Below are positions 1 to 7,958 of a DNA stretch of 64,000 nt, piece after piece. The notes beneath the pieces were generated by a model that did not search any database, was not told the origin of the DNA, and saw nothing but the letters and a program-made list of their open reading frames with translations. This DNA is from Marinicella sediminis. GTDB lineage: Bacteria > Pseudomonadota > Gammaproteobacteria > Xanthomonadales > Marinicellaceae. How positions within the stretch are numbered: position 1 is the stretch's first letter; every line of letters begins with the position of its first letter. The stretch is from NCBI RefSeq assembly GCF_002000055.1, contig NZ_MVBD01000002.1, positions 248,001-312,000 on the forward strand. The letters run 5' to 3'. A program made the translations under genes and the position numbers.

Positions 1-1
1 G

Positions 2-826
2 GATTATTATGATGTCTCTATCATTGGCGGCTTCAATGTACCGGTGTCCATGCAGCCCACAGCTGGCCAGAGCTATGCAACCACGCCAGCCGGTCCTACC
101 CAGCAAAAAGATGGGCTGGGTAACACAGTCACCGTTAATCCATCGGCCTACTGGTGTGGTGAACCAGGTTCGGCATCAGCCTCCACTGCCCTGACTGCCT
201 GTAACTGGGCCCCGGATGCCAAAGCCACTTACGGCAATGCCAACCTGCGTTCGGTGTATCCACCCAATACGACCACCACCACTGCCTGTAAAAAGGACAG
301 CGACTGTAAAGCAGTCACCGGCGGCAAGTCATGTGGTTTATGGGAAAACAGCAAGAACAAAATAGAACGGGTTTGTGGATCACCACGCGGCTGGTGGTCA
401 GCCAATCAGGTCTGTGCCATTGATCCCAAAGGCACCATAGGTAGCACGGTGTTTGGCTGTGAAACCGCGGTTACCGGTCAGGGAACTCAGGAAAACCTGT
501 ATGCCTGTAACGGGGTAAACAATACCTCAGGATATGCCGCAGCATCTGGTATCACTTCAACCTTATGCGGCTGTGATGACTGGGATTTACCGGTGAATGG
601 CCATGGCTGTAATGGCAGCAACGCCCAATGGGTGAACATCGCGCAACCAGCGGCCAAAATCAAAAAGGACGCCTGCCCGACGGCCTACAGTTTCCCGTTT
701 GATGATGAAACCTCGACCTTCAACTGTCAAACCGACCCTAAACCGATCGCAACATCAGGTGCCATCACTGCCAATGCCGTTGATTACACCATCACCTTTT
801 GTCCGGGTAACCTGACCGGACGTTGA
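2..826 (+). CDS. Thaumatin-like family protein, 3' part (5' end outside window)
   Basis: The reading frame is open from the window edge and gives 274 residues, so the start and any signal peptide are missing. The visible part opens with YYDVSIIGGFNVPVSMQP, which matches the thaumatin signature around 'YDVSxVDGFNxP'. It ends with YTITFCPG, close to the usual thaumatin C-terminus. At least a dozen cysteines lie between, as expected for a disulfide-rich, secreted thaumatin fold. Thaumatin-like proteins are best known from plants and fungi, where some bind or cleave beta-glucans; bacterial members are mostly uncharacterised, so no activity is claimed. It converges with the S41-type lipoprotein gene. 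Confidence 0.75.
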   Translation, partial: DYYDVSIIGGFNVPVSMQPTAGQSYATTPAGPTQQKDGLGNTVTVNPSAYWCGEPGSASASTALTACNWAPDAKATYGNANLRSVYPPNTTTTTACKKDSDCKAVTGGKSCGLWENSKNKIERVCGSPRGWWSANQVCAIDPKGTIGSTVFGCETAVTGQGTQENLYACNGVNNTSGYAAASGITSTLCGCDDWDLPVNGHGCNGSNAQWVNIAQPAAKIKKDACPTAYSFPFDDETSTFNCQTDPKPIATSGAITANAVDYTITFCPGNLTGR

Positions 827-888
827 AGTTTTTGACGATCAATGCGGTCAGCTTCATTGATTGATGACCCCTCATATTGACCCAGAAG

Positions 889-906
889 CCCGGCAAGGAT
901 GCCGGG
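889..906. terminator. GC-rich hairpin between convergent genes
   Basis: A perfect 6-bp stem (CCCGGC / GCCGGG) with a 6-nt loop sits 63 nt after the thaumatin-like stop and before the end of the convergent lipoprotein gene. There is no T tract, so it is only a weak intrinsic-terminator candidate. Confidence 0.3.
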
Positions 907-971
907 TAACTGTGATCCTGAAGGGTGAAGGCAATCACCACATCCTTGTGGTGTGCTCATGTGAATCCTGT

Positions 972-3269
972 TCAGTTGCTGCTGGACATCTGTTTAATGA
1001 CCTCCAGTGCAGTGGTCAGGTACTCATCATTGCCATTGAGGATGCCGGCTTTACTGACTTCGACCGGGTGGTCAGGTTCATAGCCAATCAGGTGGAGTTG
1101 GCTGCCATCGTGTTTTTCTACTTTCATACCGGTGAACATGGCACGGTAGCCATTAAGCATATAGATGTAATTGATGTTGCCGTTGCAACCGGCGGTGGGT
1201 TCACCAACAAATTCAGCCAAATCGTAGTGGTCAACCATGCCTGAGAAAGTCTCACCTGAGCTGACCACGGACGGAAGATTGATGAACACTTTCTGGCCCT
1301 TGAAATAGGGAGTTTTGGGGGCCACATCCCAATTATTGATGCTGAATGTCACGTCTTTTTGGTCCGGCTGATGGATTTGTGGAATCTGCCAGTTACCAGA
1401 GGTGATGGTGGTGTCTGTCAAATGAGGCAACAGGTCGCTGATGACTGAGAGGGGCTGTCCTTCATTGTTGCGTTTACCATCCCACCGCTGGTCAAAAATA
1501 ATGCCTTGTGCACTGGCCAGTTGGTCTAGGTGATCAGCAAACTGTTGTTTGGTGATTTTTTTCAGGTTGACATAAAAGATGCCTGGCTCCAGTTCATCAA
1601 TACTCATAAAGTCCTGCTCACTGACGGCATTGAAAAACAGATTTGACCAGCCTGATTGCTCAGGAGTCCGGGTATAGACATGATCAAACAGGTCAGTCCC
1701 ACGTTGTACAGAGAGCGTCACATTGTCATTCATTTCACCCAAACCCAATTGGTTAAGTGCACGGAATTGAACCAGTTGAGGTGAGCCGGACACCCGCAGT
1801 TTCTGTTCGTGAAAATAACTCATGGCAGCCGTACCATCAACTGCGGTAATGACGTCTCCCCTTTGAATGGCTTCAAGGCGGCTACCGGTCACCACCAGCT
1901 CATCACCAACCAGTTGCACAGCCACCGGAACGCCTGTGAGCTGAACTGACTCCGGTGCAAAAACCACCCCATGACCGTCCTGGATTCTGGCCATCAAGCG
2001 CTGCAATGAGTTGATGTGGTCGATTTCATTCTGATCGTTAAGCGCATCAGTCAGTGCGGTGTGTAAGGCAGCATCCCAATCGACATCCACGACATCAAAA
2101 TAGGGATAAAAATGATTCAACACCGCCCACATGATGATGGTGTTGGCAATTCTCAGGGCCTCATCAGTACCATCCATGGCTGTCATGTCAGTGTGGGTCA
2201 GCTGTAGATTCAACAATTCATATGCCGTGTTAAGTTGTTCACCCGGCATGTCCCAAACGGTGATCGGCAAGTGCACTTTCCAATCTTCATTCAGCGCTTT
2301 TTCCTGCACGGTATAAACCATGGACTCCTGTTGTTTGAAAATGGCTCCGGGTTTGGCCCATTCTGAGCCAGTAATCTGCATGACTTTATTGTCCTGCTCA
2401 TTCACAACCTCAAATTGATAGAGCGCTGAATCATTGAACCTCCATTGCCCGGAATCATCATCGGGATCTGCATTGAATTGGTGATTGGGTACCGGTATGG
2501 ATTGCCAGTGTTCGCCATCAGCTGAGACTTCAAGCGCAAAATCGTCCACCCACATTTGGCCTTTTCCAACCAGCTCAGCACCAACAATGAGAAATATCGC
2601 ATCTTCAGTGAGTTGACCCGTTAGTGTTACGGTTTGCCATTCATTGTCGGTGATCAAATGATCAGTCAGGGTGTTTTGCCCAAATGTCTGATACGCAGGA
2701 CTGAATGCAGAAAAAGTCAGACGCCCTCCGGCCGCGACTTGATCAGTCATCACTTTGACCCGGGCTGACAGGCGGTATTGGTGATTGGCGATGTCTTGAA
2801 CTTCCAGCCAGGTTGCGAAGGCATTCAGTGGAGTTGCAGGAACATCCCCTACCCGACTGCTGTGGTATGCCGCTGGTGCGTCGTCACCCAGACCATGGTG
2901 CTGCCAGTATTTTAGCTGGGCTGCTTTGGTGGGTTGTTCAAGCTTGGTGATGGGTGTTGAGTCATATATGGAAAGCACCTGGACATGCTGGGTGATGGGT
3001 TTAAACAATTCATCCAGGGTCTTATCAAGCGGTTGTTCCTGTTTTTTAACCTCATTGATGCTGTGGACCAGGAAAGCGTCCCAATCTACGACCATGGCTT
3101 CATCTGTGGGATGAAAATAACGCACATAACCATACAACTTGGCCAGCGCCAACAATTGATCATTGAGGTCTGTGCTGGGCTGTTTATTTTTGCTGACTGA
3201 TGATTTATTGAATGTGCTGGTGCAAGCCACCAGGGTGAATAATGCGATTGTAGTTATGATTGATTTCAT
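972..3269 (-). CDS. S41-family peptidase-like lipoprotein
   Basis: The product has 765 residues. The start at 3269 is chosen because AAGAGGAGAGG lies just upstream and the protein then begins with a lipoprotein signal (hydrophobic run, LVAC with Cys about residue 16), so it should be anchored to a membrane on the periplasmic side. Residues about 140-280 read as a beta-sandwich, carbohydrate-binding-like domain ending in WVDDFALEV. A PDZ-like stretch lies near residue 470, and the C-terminal third resembles the S41 (tail-specific protease/tricorn core) fold. VSSGETF near residue 670 is the probable nucleophile-serine segment. The substrate is unknown. A longer frame extends 20 codons upstream but lacks a signal sequence. 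Confidence 0.7.
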   Translation of the reverse strand: MKSIITTIALFTLVACTSTFNKSSVSKNKQPSTDLNDQLLALAKLYGYVRYFHPTDEAMVVDWDAFLVHSINEVKKQEQPLDKTLDELFKPITQHVQVLSIYDSTPITKLEQPTKAAQLKYWQHHGLGDDAPAAYHSSRVGDVPATPLNAFATWLEVQDIANHQYRLSARVKVMTDQVAAGGRLTFSAFSPAYQTFGQNTLTDHLITDNEWQTVTLTGQLTEDAIFLIVGAELVGKGQMWVDDFALEVSADGEHWQSIPVPNHQFNADPDDDSGQWRFNDSALYQFEVVNEQDNKVMQITGSEWAKPGAIFKQQESMVYTVQEKALNEDWKVHLPITVWDMPGEQLNTAYELLNLQLTHTDMTAMDGTDEALRIANTIIMWAVLNHFYPYFDVVDVDWDAALHTALTDALNDQNEIDHINSLQRLMARIQDGHGVVFAPESVQLTGVPVAVQLVGDELVVTGSRLEAIQRGDVITAVDGTAAMSYFHEQKLRVSGSPQLVQFRALNQLGLGEMNDNVTLSVQRGTDLFDHVYTRTPEQSGWSNLFFNAVSEQDFMSIDELEPGIFYVNLKKITKQQFADHLDQLASAQGIIFDQRWDGKRNNEGQPLSVISDLLPHLTDTTITSGNWQIPQIHQPDQKDVTFSINNWDVAPKTPYFKGQKVFINLPSVVSSGETFSGMVDHYDLAEFVGEPTAGCNGNINYIYMLNGYRAMFTGMKVEKHDGSQLHLIGYEPDHPVEVSKAGILNGNDEYLTTALEVIKQMSSSN

Positions 3270-3737
3270 TGCCTCTCCTCTTTTCCGTATTGCTATACAT
3301 GACCCGGATGTAATCACCGGAATCTTCAAATTGAATCACTCCTCCATGGTTCGGACATTAATACACATAATAAGTTTAATTAAATTAACACGTCGAGCAC
3401 AGCTGTCTTTGTGATTTATCTTTGTTCAATCAGTTGAGCAGCTGAATGATGATGCCGGCAAAATAATTCGATTCAGCAATGATTATCTGATGCTGATTGG
3501 ATGGCAGAGGCCGATGGATGGTGTTCGGATCAGGATGACAAAAATTGCCATAAACCACTGGTTTCTTGGTCAGTAAACAGGTTGCAGGCTGTGGTGCTGG
3601 ACAGGTTTTTATCATTGTTCAGAGATATTCCAAATAAATCGCATGACTGCAACAATATTTCACCTTCATATGAGATTACTGGCTTTATAATCCATTGTCA
3701 TTATTGGCCAACCAAACATTTAACCACCGCATTCCTG
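3270..3737. other. Gene-free divergent intergenic region
   Basis: These 468 bases separate the divergent lipoprotein and acyltransferase genes. Open frames here, including an in-frame upstream extension of the acyltransferase, lack ribosome sites and family-like sequence. The only signal I can support is a -10 element for the acyltransferase near 3686. Confidence 0.5.
3665..3691 (+). promoter_or_regulatory. Candidate sigma-70 promoter for the acyltransferase gene
   Basis: A perfect TATAAT at 3686-3691 is preceded, with a short 15-nt spacer, by TTCATA at 3665-3670. It would give a leader of about 40 nt before the ATG at 3738. The -35 match and spacing are poor. Confidence 0.35.
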
Positions 3738-4616
3738 ATGAGTAAAAAACAATTAGACATTCGTGATAAAACCATTTTTGATGGGGTCATTGGCAAGTAC
3801 TTCCTGAAAGTAATTTTTAAAGTGTGGTTTAAACTGTCCGGTTGGCAGCCAATTAAATCGGATTATGAAGGCGCTGGCGTGACCATCGCCGCTCCACATA
3901 CCTCGAATTGGGATGTGGTGTATGCCATGGGTGCGGCGATCTTACTGGACATCAAGATATATTTCACCATCAAGGAAAGCTGGTGCCAGATTCCAGTCAT
4001 TGGCCGCATCATGTTGTGGCTGGGAGCCATCCCGGTTTCCAGGCAAGCCGGTGGTCAGGGGCAGATTGCCAGAATCACGCGGTTTGTTGACAAACACAAA
4101 AACCAGCAAATCTTTTTCCTGTTTACACCCGAGGGCACCCGTGGCAAGGTGAACAAATGGAAAACCGGCTTTTATCATACTGCCAAAGGCTGTGATTTAC
4201 CGATTTTCCTTGCCAAAGTGGATTTTAAAAACAAGCAATCCGGCGTATTCCACACTTTTCAGTTAACCGATAACATGGATGATGACATCCGTTCAATCCA
4301 GGAGTCATATAAAAAAATCCGTGGCAAATACCCGGAACTCCAATACCCGGCATACACCGGTCCGCTGCCTGAATTTTCTGAGCTTGAAGCGAAGATTCTC
4401 AAAGCCGTATATCTGGCCAGGGGTGTGGTTTCTCAAGTGGACATCGCAGCTCGCCTCAAGGCACAGCAACTGTCGAAAGCGATGCTGGATTTCCTGATAG
4501 AAAAAGGCTTCCTGGAAAGCACTTCAGCAGACGGTTCAGAGCCAAGATACAGACTGACTTTTGCCGGCAAAGGCTGTCTGCTTCACTTGTATCCGGCTCT
4601 GCATGAAAGTGGCTGA
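3738..4616 (+). CDS. PlsC-like lysophospholipid acyltransferase with C-terminal extension
   Basis: The product has 292 residues from the ATG at 3738, where family-like sequence begins. Motif I of glycerolipid acyltransferases is HTSNWD (HX4D) near residue 54, and motif III is FTPEGTR near residue 130. This places it with enzymes that acylate lysophosphatidic acid or other lysolipids at the inner membrane. The acyltransferase part ends near residue 200. Residues about 217-292 form an extra segment with helix-turn-helix-like spacing (AKILKAVYLARG, VDIAARLKA, LIEKGFLES) followed by a wing-like YRLTFAGKG, which ordinary PlsC proteins lack. The exact substrate cannot be read from sequence. Confidence 0.78.
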   Translation: MSKKQLDIRDKTIFDGVIGKYFLKVIFKVWFKLSGWQPIKSDYEGAGVTIAAPHTSNWDVVYAMGAAILLDIKIYFTIKESWCQIPVIGRIMLWLGAIPVSRQAGGQGQIARITRFVDKHKNQQIFFLFTPEGTRGKVNKWKTGFYHTAKGCDLPIFLAKVDFKNKQSGVFHTFQLTDNMDDDIRSIQESYKKIRGKYPELQYPAYTGPLPEFSELEAKILKAVYLARGVVSQVDIAARLKAQQLSKAMLDFLIEKGFLESTSADGSEPRYRLTFAGKGCLLHLYPALHESG

Positions 4617-5041
4617 TGACATACTCAGGCTGTTCTCAAGTTCAATCACCTTCAATCCAACCTCCGCAAATGCGCTTCTGTTCCTTCAGTAAATTCGGTT
4701 CATCAACACGATAAAAGTATATGGATTGCTTGCTTACCTCAAATGCAGGTAAGCATTTATTGACTGCCTGTTCAGAAATTGCCTACAGCGCTCAGCCCGA
4801 AAATTTTGTAATGATCAAATCAAGCAAGATTGAGTGAATCAATTTTGCTGATCAGGGGTTGCCTTTTAAGCACCACGCTATGGACCTCTGACTTGTGCTG
4901 TCATGCATGCAGATCAACCTGACGTGGACACATACAGTGGGTTTCATCACTGCCTGGCCAATCAAAGTTGAGCTTCACCGCCATCACAGAGCGATACACA
5001 AGGGTGCAAACACAATGTGGGTAGACCCCAGGAGCCATCAA
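4617..5041. other. Intergenic region holding one terminator-like hairpin
   Basis: These 425 bases lie between the acyltransferase and a small unknown gene. Apart from the hairpin at 4731-4761 I see no RNA gene, no convincing open frame and no clear repeat. Confidence 0.5.
4731..4761 (+). terminator. Candidate intrinsic terminator after the acyltransferase gene
   Basis: A perfect 9-bp stem (TGCTTACCT / AGGTAAGCA) with a 7-nt loop is followed by TTTATT. It lies 115 nt past the acyltransferase stop. The T tract is short, so termination efficiency is uncertain. Confidence 0.5.
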
Positions 5042-5425
5042 ATGAACAGTTCACAACACATATCAATCGATCAATTAACCATAAACAGCCTTCATGGACA
5101 CGTGCCTGAAGCTCATGAACGAAAAATCAAAAACCTCATCGATCGATCGATGAAAGAATTCACCGCGGTGTTTGGCCAATCCAGTGAAGAGGAACAGTCC
5201 ATGAATGGCATTGTGGCCATTGACTTGGATGTCTGGTCAGACAAGGCCGTCGACAGACAAGTGCTTTCAACGGCTTTCAGTGTCAGAGAACCGGTAGACT
5301 GGGGACCCAAGCCCAGAAAACCAGTCAGGTGTGGTGGTTCAAAATGCTACACCATCAAGTTAGGTGATTTCACATACACCATTTGTATTGATTGGGAAGG
5401 CCCTTGCGGGAAGCTCTCCTTGTAA
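5042..5425 (+). CDS. Hypothetical protein with cysteine-rich C-terminus
   Basis: The product has 127 residues; I do not recognise it. The ATG at 5042 is preferred because CAGGAG lies 8 nt upstream; longer in-frame starts have no such site. The N-terminal half opens with a beta-type stretch (ISIDQLTI) and a charged helix rich in Lys, Arg and Glu. The last 35 residues contain four cysteines (CGGSKC, TICIDW, GPCG) among aromatic and glycine residues, which could bind metal or form disulfides. There is no signal peptide. It converges with two other small unknown genes. Confidence 0.5.
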   Translation: MNSSQHISIDQLTINSLHGHVPEAHERKIKNLIDRSMKEFTAVFGQSSEEEQSMNGIVAIDLDVWSDKAVDRQVLSTAFSVREPVDWGPKPRKPVRCGGSKCYTIKLGDFTYTICIDWEGPCGKLSL

Positions 5426-5481
5426 GCCATCTGAGTCCCGTGACCCACACATGAGCCGCCTGAAGAAGTCTTCGAATATTT

Positions 5482-5769
5482 TCATCCATCCAGATGTATG
5501 TTGAAGTTAATAAACAGGTAGCCTGGTGGGTTTCGGCTGAGGGTAACCGGGGTGTTTTTCTTGACCAACCGTGAGGCTTTGACTTTGGCGATCAGGTCGG
5601 TGTCATTGCGGTTTTTCAGGTCTTTATTCATAAATATGATGCTTTCACCGCGAATGCCATCAAAATGCCATGATTGATAACACGCCGGGATATCGTCAAA
5701 ACAGGATTCCAGCTGAAACAGTACGGTGGTTTCAGGGTCATGGGGGATGTGGTTAAAATCTGTTTTCAT
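5482..5769 (-). CDS. Hypothetical small protein (95 aa)
   Basis: I do not recognise this family. The start is supported by AGAGG 7 nt upstream of the ATG. The protein is soluble-looking, with a Phe/Cys-containing N-terminal half and a basic middle (KVKASRLVKKN), and ends in alternating hydrophobic residues (GYLFINFNI) suggesting a beta strand. It lies 53 nt after another small gene on the same strand and could be co-transcribed with it. Confidence 0.5.
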   Translation of the reverse strand: MKTDFNHIPHDPETTVLFQLESCFDDIPACYQSWHFDGIRGESIIFMNKDLKNRNDTDLIAKVKASRLVKKNTPVTLSRNPPGYLFINFNIHLDG

Positions 5770-5789
5770 GTCATTACCTCTTTATCATG

Positions 5790-5807
5790 TGTGGGTGTGG
5801 GTGTGGG
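5790..5807. repeat. Short hexamer tandem repeat, three units
   Basis: TGTGGG is repeated three times without interruption in the 53-nt gap between two small minus-strand genes. Variable copy number could alter spacing between them; three units is too few to be confident. Confidence 0.4.
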
Positions 5808-5822
5808 TGATGCCGCTTTGAA

Positions 5823-6032
5823 TCAGGCGTCCAGTTCAATGAGTTCGACCTGCAGGTCATCGCTGTCAGTGTCGTTACTGATGCGTTGACCATTCACGCC
5901 GATATCGGCGAAACACAGACCAGAAATCAGCGCCATGTTAATGTCCAGTTTGGCTTGTTGATTGTTGGCCTGGGCGATGTTCAGGTAATCACGGGTGGCT
6001 TCAGGACTGAGTTTAATCACGAGTTGTTGCAT
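5823..6032 (-). CDS. Hypothetical small acidic protein (69 aa)
   Basis: I do not recognise this protein. GGAAAG precedes the ATG by 5 nt. The first 45 residues look mainly helical (KLSPEATRDYLNIAQANNQ); the rest is acidic (NDTDSDDLQVELIELDA). It has no signal peptide or membrane segment. It is the promoter-proximal member of a possible two-gene unit with the 95-residue gene downstream. The 257 bases upstream of its start contain an AT-rich stretch but no clear promoter. Confidence 0.45.
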   Translation of the reverse strand: MQQLVIKLSPEATRDYLNIAQANNQQAKLDINMALISGLCFADIGVNGQRISNDTDSDDLQVELIELDA

Positions 6033-6289
6033 GTTGCTTTCCGGTTATTGAGTGGTTACATGATCTCACCCGGTTTTCGCAAATCCTGAGAATGGGAAAA
6101 ATAATTTTATTTTTTTAAAACCAGGTGATTGCGGCAAAGGTTACAACCCAGTGTCATTTACGTGGACTGAAGACCACGCTCCTGCTTAGTGATGAACGCT
6201 CATCATTGCAAATCTTCATCATGGCGAGCCTAAGGTGTGGCAATCACCACCGTCCTTCACTGTGACTGAGCAGGTGATCGCTGAAATCA

Positions 6290-7867
6290 TCAATGCCCAT
6301 GGTTAAGATAAGCGCTGATGTCGCGGTTGCGTTCATTGTTGTTAATGGCTTTGATGCGTTCAAGTATGATATGCAGTTGATCACGGGTCAACAAGTGGCC
6401 ATGGACGATGACCGCATCAATGCTGCGGGTGTTGTTGATGTCATCAAGGGGATTGGCATTCAAGAGCACCAGATTGGCCGGGTCCCCTGCCCTGATCTGG
6501 CCACTTTGCGCGCCTTTGCCAACCTGTTTAAGCCATTGTCCGGGAATCACGGTGGCGGTGCGCAGTGCCTGGGCGGGTGTCATGCCGAGCTTGACCAGCG
6601 ACTCAAGTTCATCGTGCAGGGAAAATCCAGCCACTCCTCCGGTGACCACAGAATCGGTCCCAGCGGTGAACGGCATCTCATGTCGCACCAAGGCACGGGT
6701 CATGATGTGAATGGCATCGACATAGGTGTCCCAGAACAGCTTAATTTTTTGCCGGCGTTCTTCGGTTTCCAGCCAGTATGGTGAGCTGGCATAGCTGTGG
6801 TTACCCGGCAACCAGCCTCTGGCCATTTTCCAGCCCTCCAGCTCATGCGGATCAACAAAGGCCAATTCCACGGTGCCAAGGAATTCCTCCAGCGCCAGCT
6901 TTTGTCTGACCAGGCTTTCCATCAACCACACCACTGAGGTGATGTGGATGCCTTTGGCTTTGATCACCGGGGCCACCTCTTCACTGCGGCTGCGCACATA
7001 ATCCAGGTATTCGGCTGCGGTTTGTGGGGTCAGGTCACTGAATGCCAGTCCATACTCACGGTCAAAGGCTTTGGTGATTTCTTCGACATGGGCGATCTCC
7101 TGTTGACCCAGCTCGAACACATCATCCAGGCTGACACTGTTTGGGATGTGGCCGGTGACCAATAAGCCTTGCTGATGCGCGGCACTGACCAGACTGCGGT
7201 ATTGTTCTGCCGTCAGACCATTGCTGATCTTCAGACCATCAAAACCACGCGTCATCAAATCCCGGACAATGTCATCGCCCTGACCGGCATCACTCATGGT
7301 GATGCGGCTGCGGGTCCAGTTCATGTACCACACCTGCCACCAGGGTGTGTCATAGACTTTTTCTGAGGACACGAACACATCAGGTCTGAGCACTTCTGCC
7401 GGATCGGTGTCTCTGACAGACAACTGGTAATCAGTGCCGCCCATATCGCGCACGTGGGTCACACCATTGGCCAGATAAAGCCAGAGGTTATTGCGGTTTT
7501 CCTTGAGGTGAACATGACCATCCATCAAGCCGGGAATCAGGTATTGTCCACTGCCATCAATGACGGTGGCATCAATCGGCACAGTCAGTTGTGGCCCCAA
7601 CTGTTTGATCATGCCATCATCAATCAATACATCCTGAGCAGCAGTGAATGCAGTGGCATCTGGTTGCAACACCTGGCTGTTTTTGATGATGAAAAGTCCC
7701 GTTTTAATGTTGAGATCTGCGGTTTCTATTTCCGGCGTAAACTGGCCTTTCATCAGACGCATTTCATACTCCACCCAGACCACCACGCCGAGCCCGATGA
7801 CCAGGCTCAGCAACAGCAGCCATTTAGTGATGCGGACGATGAAAGTGCTGTGTGTGCTTTTGTTCAT
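6290..7867 (-). CDS. Membrane-anchored amidohydrolase-family metalloenzyme
   Basis: The product has 525 residues. An N-terminal hydrophobic segment (about residues 15-32, WLLLLSLVIGLGVVVW) should anchor it in the inner membrane with the enzyme outside. The metal-binding signature GLMDGHVHL lies near residue 118, followed by the typical GVTHVRDMG. Further expected ligands are in VTGHIP, IAHVEE and TAGTDS, in the order seen in imidazolonepropionase-like and prolidase-like amidohydrolases. The substrate is not evident. It lies 91 nt downstream of an AraC-type regulator gene on the same strand, which may control it. Confidence 0.8.
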   Translation of the reverse strand: MNKSTHSTFIVRITKWLLLLSLVIGLGVVVWVEYEMRLMKGQFTPEIETADLNIKTGLFIIKNSQVLQPDATAFTAAQDVLIDDGMIKQLGPQLTVPIDATVIDGSGQYLIPGLMDGHVHLKENRNNLWLYLANGVTHVRDMGGTDYQLSVRDTDPAEVLRPDVFVSSEKVYDTPWWQVWYMNWTRSRITMSDAGQGDDIVRDLMTRGFDGLKISNGLTAEQYRSLVSAAHQQGLLVTGHIPNSVSLDDVFELGQQEIAHVEEITKAFDREYGLAFSDLTPQTAAEYLDYVRSRSEEVAPVIKAKGIHITSVVWLMESLVRQKLALEEFLGTVELAFVDPHELEGWKMARGWLPGNHSYASSPYWLETEERRQKIKLFWDTYVDAIHIMTRALVRHEMPFTAGTDSVVTGGVAGFSLHDELESLVKLGMTPAQALRTATVIPGQWLKQVGKGAQSGQIRAGDPANLVLLNANPLDDINNTRSIDAVIVHGHLLTRDQLHIILERIKAINNNERNRDISAYLNHGH

Positions 7868-7958
7868 ATTTGCTTGATATTGAAAGATGTAGAAAATGCA
7901 CAGATTACTGATTGATCGGTTGTTACACCTCTCAAATCATGAAATGAGAATGAAAAAA

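Noticed and set aside
861-1244. 127-codon plus-strand open frame
   Set aside because: It mostly lies antisense to the end of the S41-type lipoprotein gene, which has clear family sequence and a lipoprotein signal.
3501-3737. In-frame 5' extension of the acyltransferase
   Set aside because: It has no ribosome site, its sequence is unlike the family, and it spans the candidate -10 element.
6293-6784. 163-codon plus-strand open frame
   Set aside because: Antisense shadow of the amidohydrolase gene, which carries metal-binding motifs.
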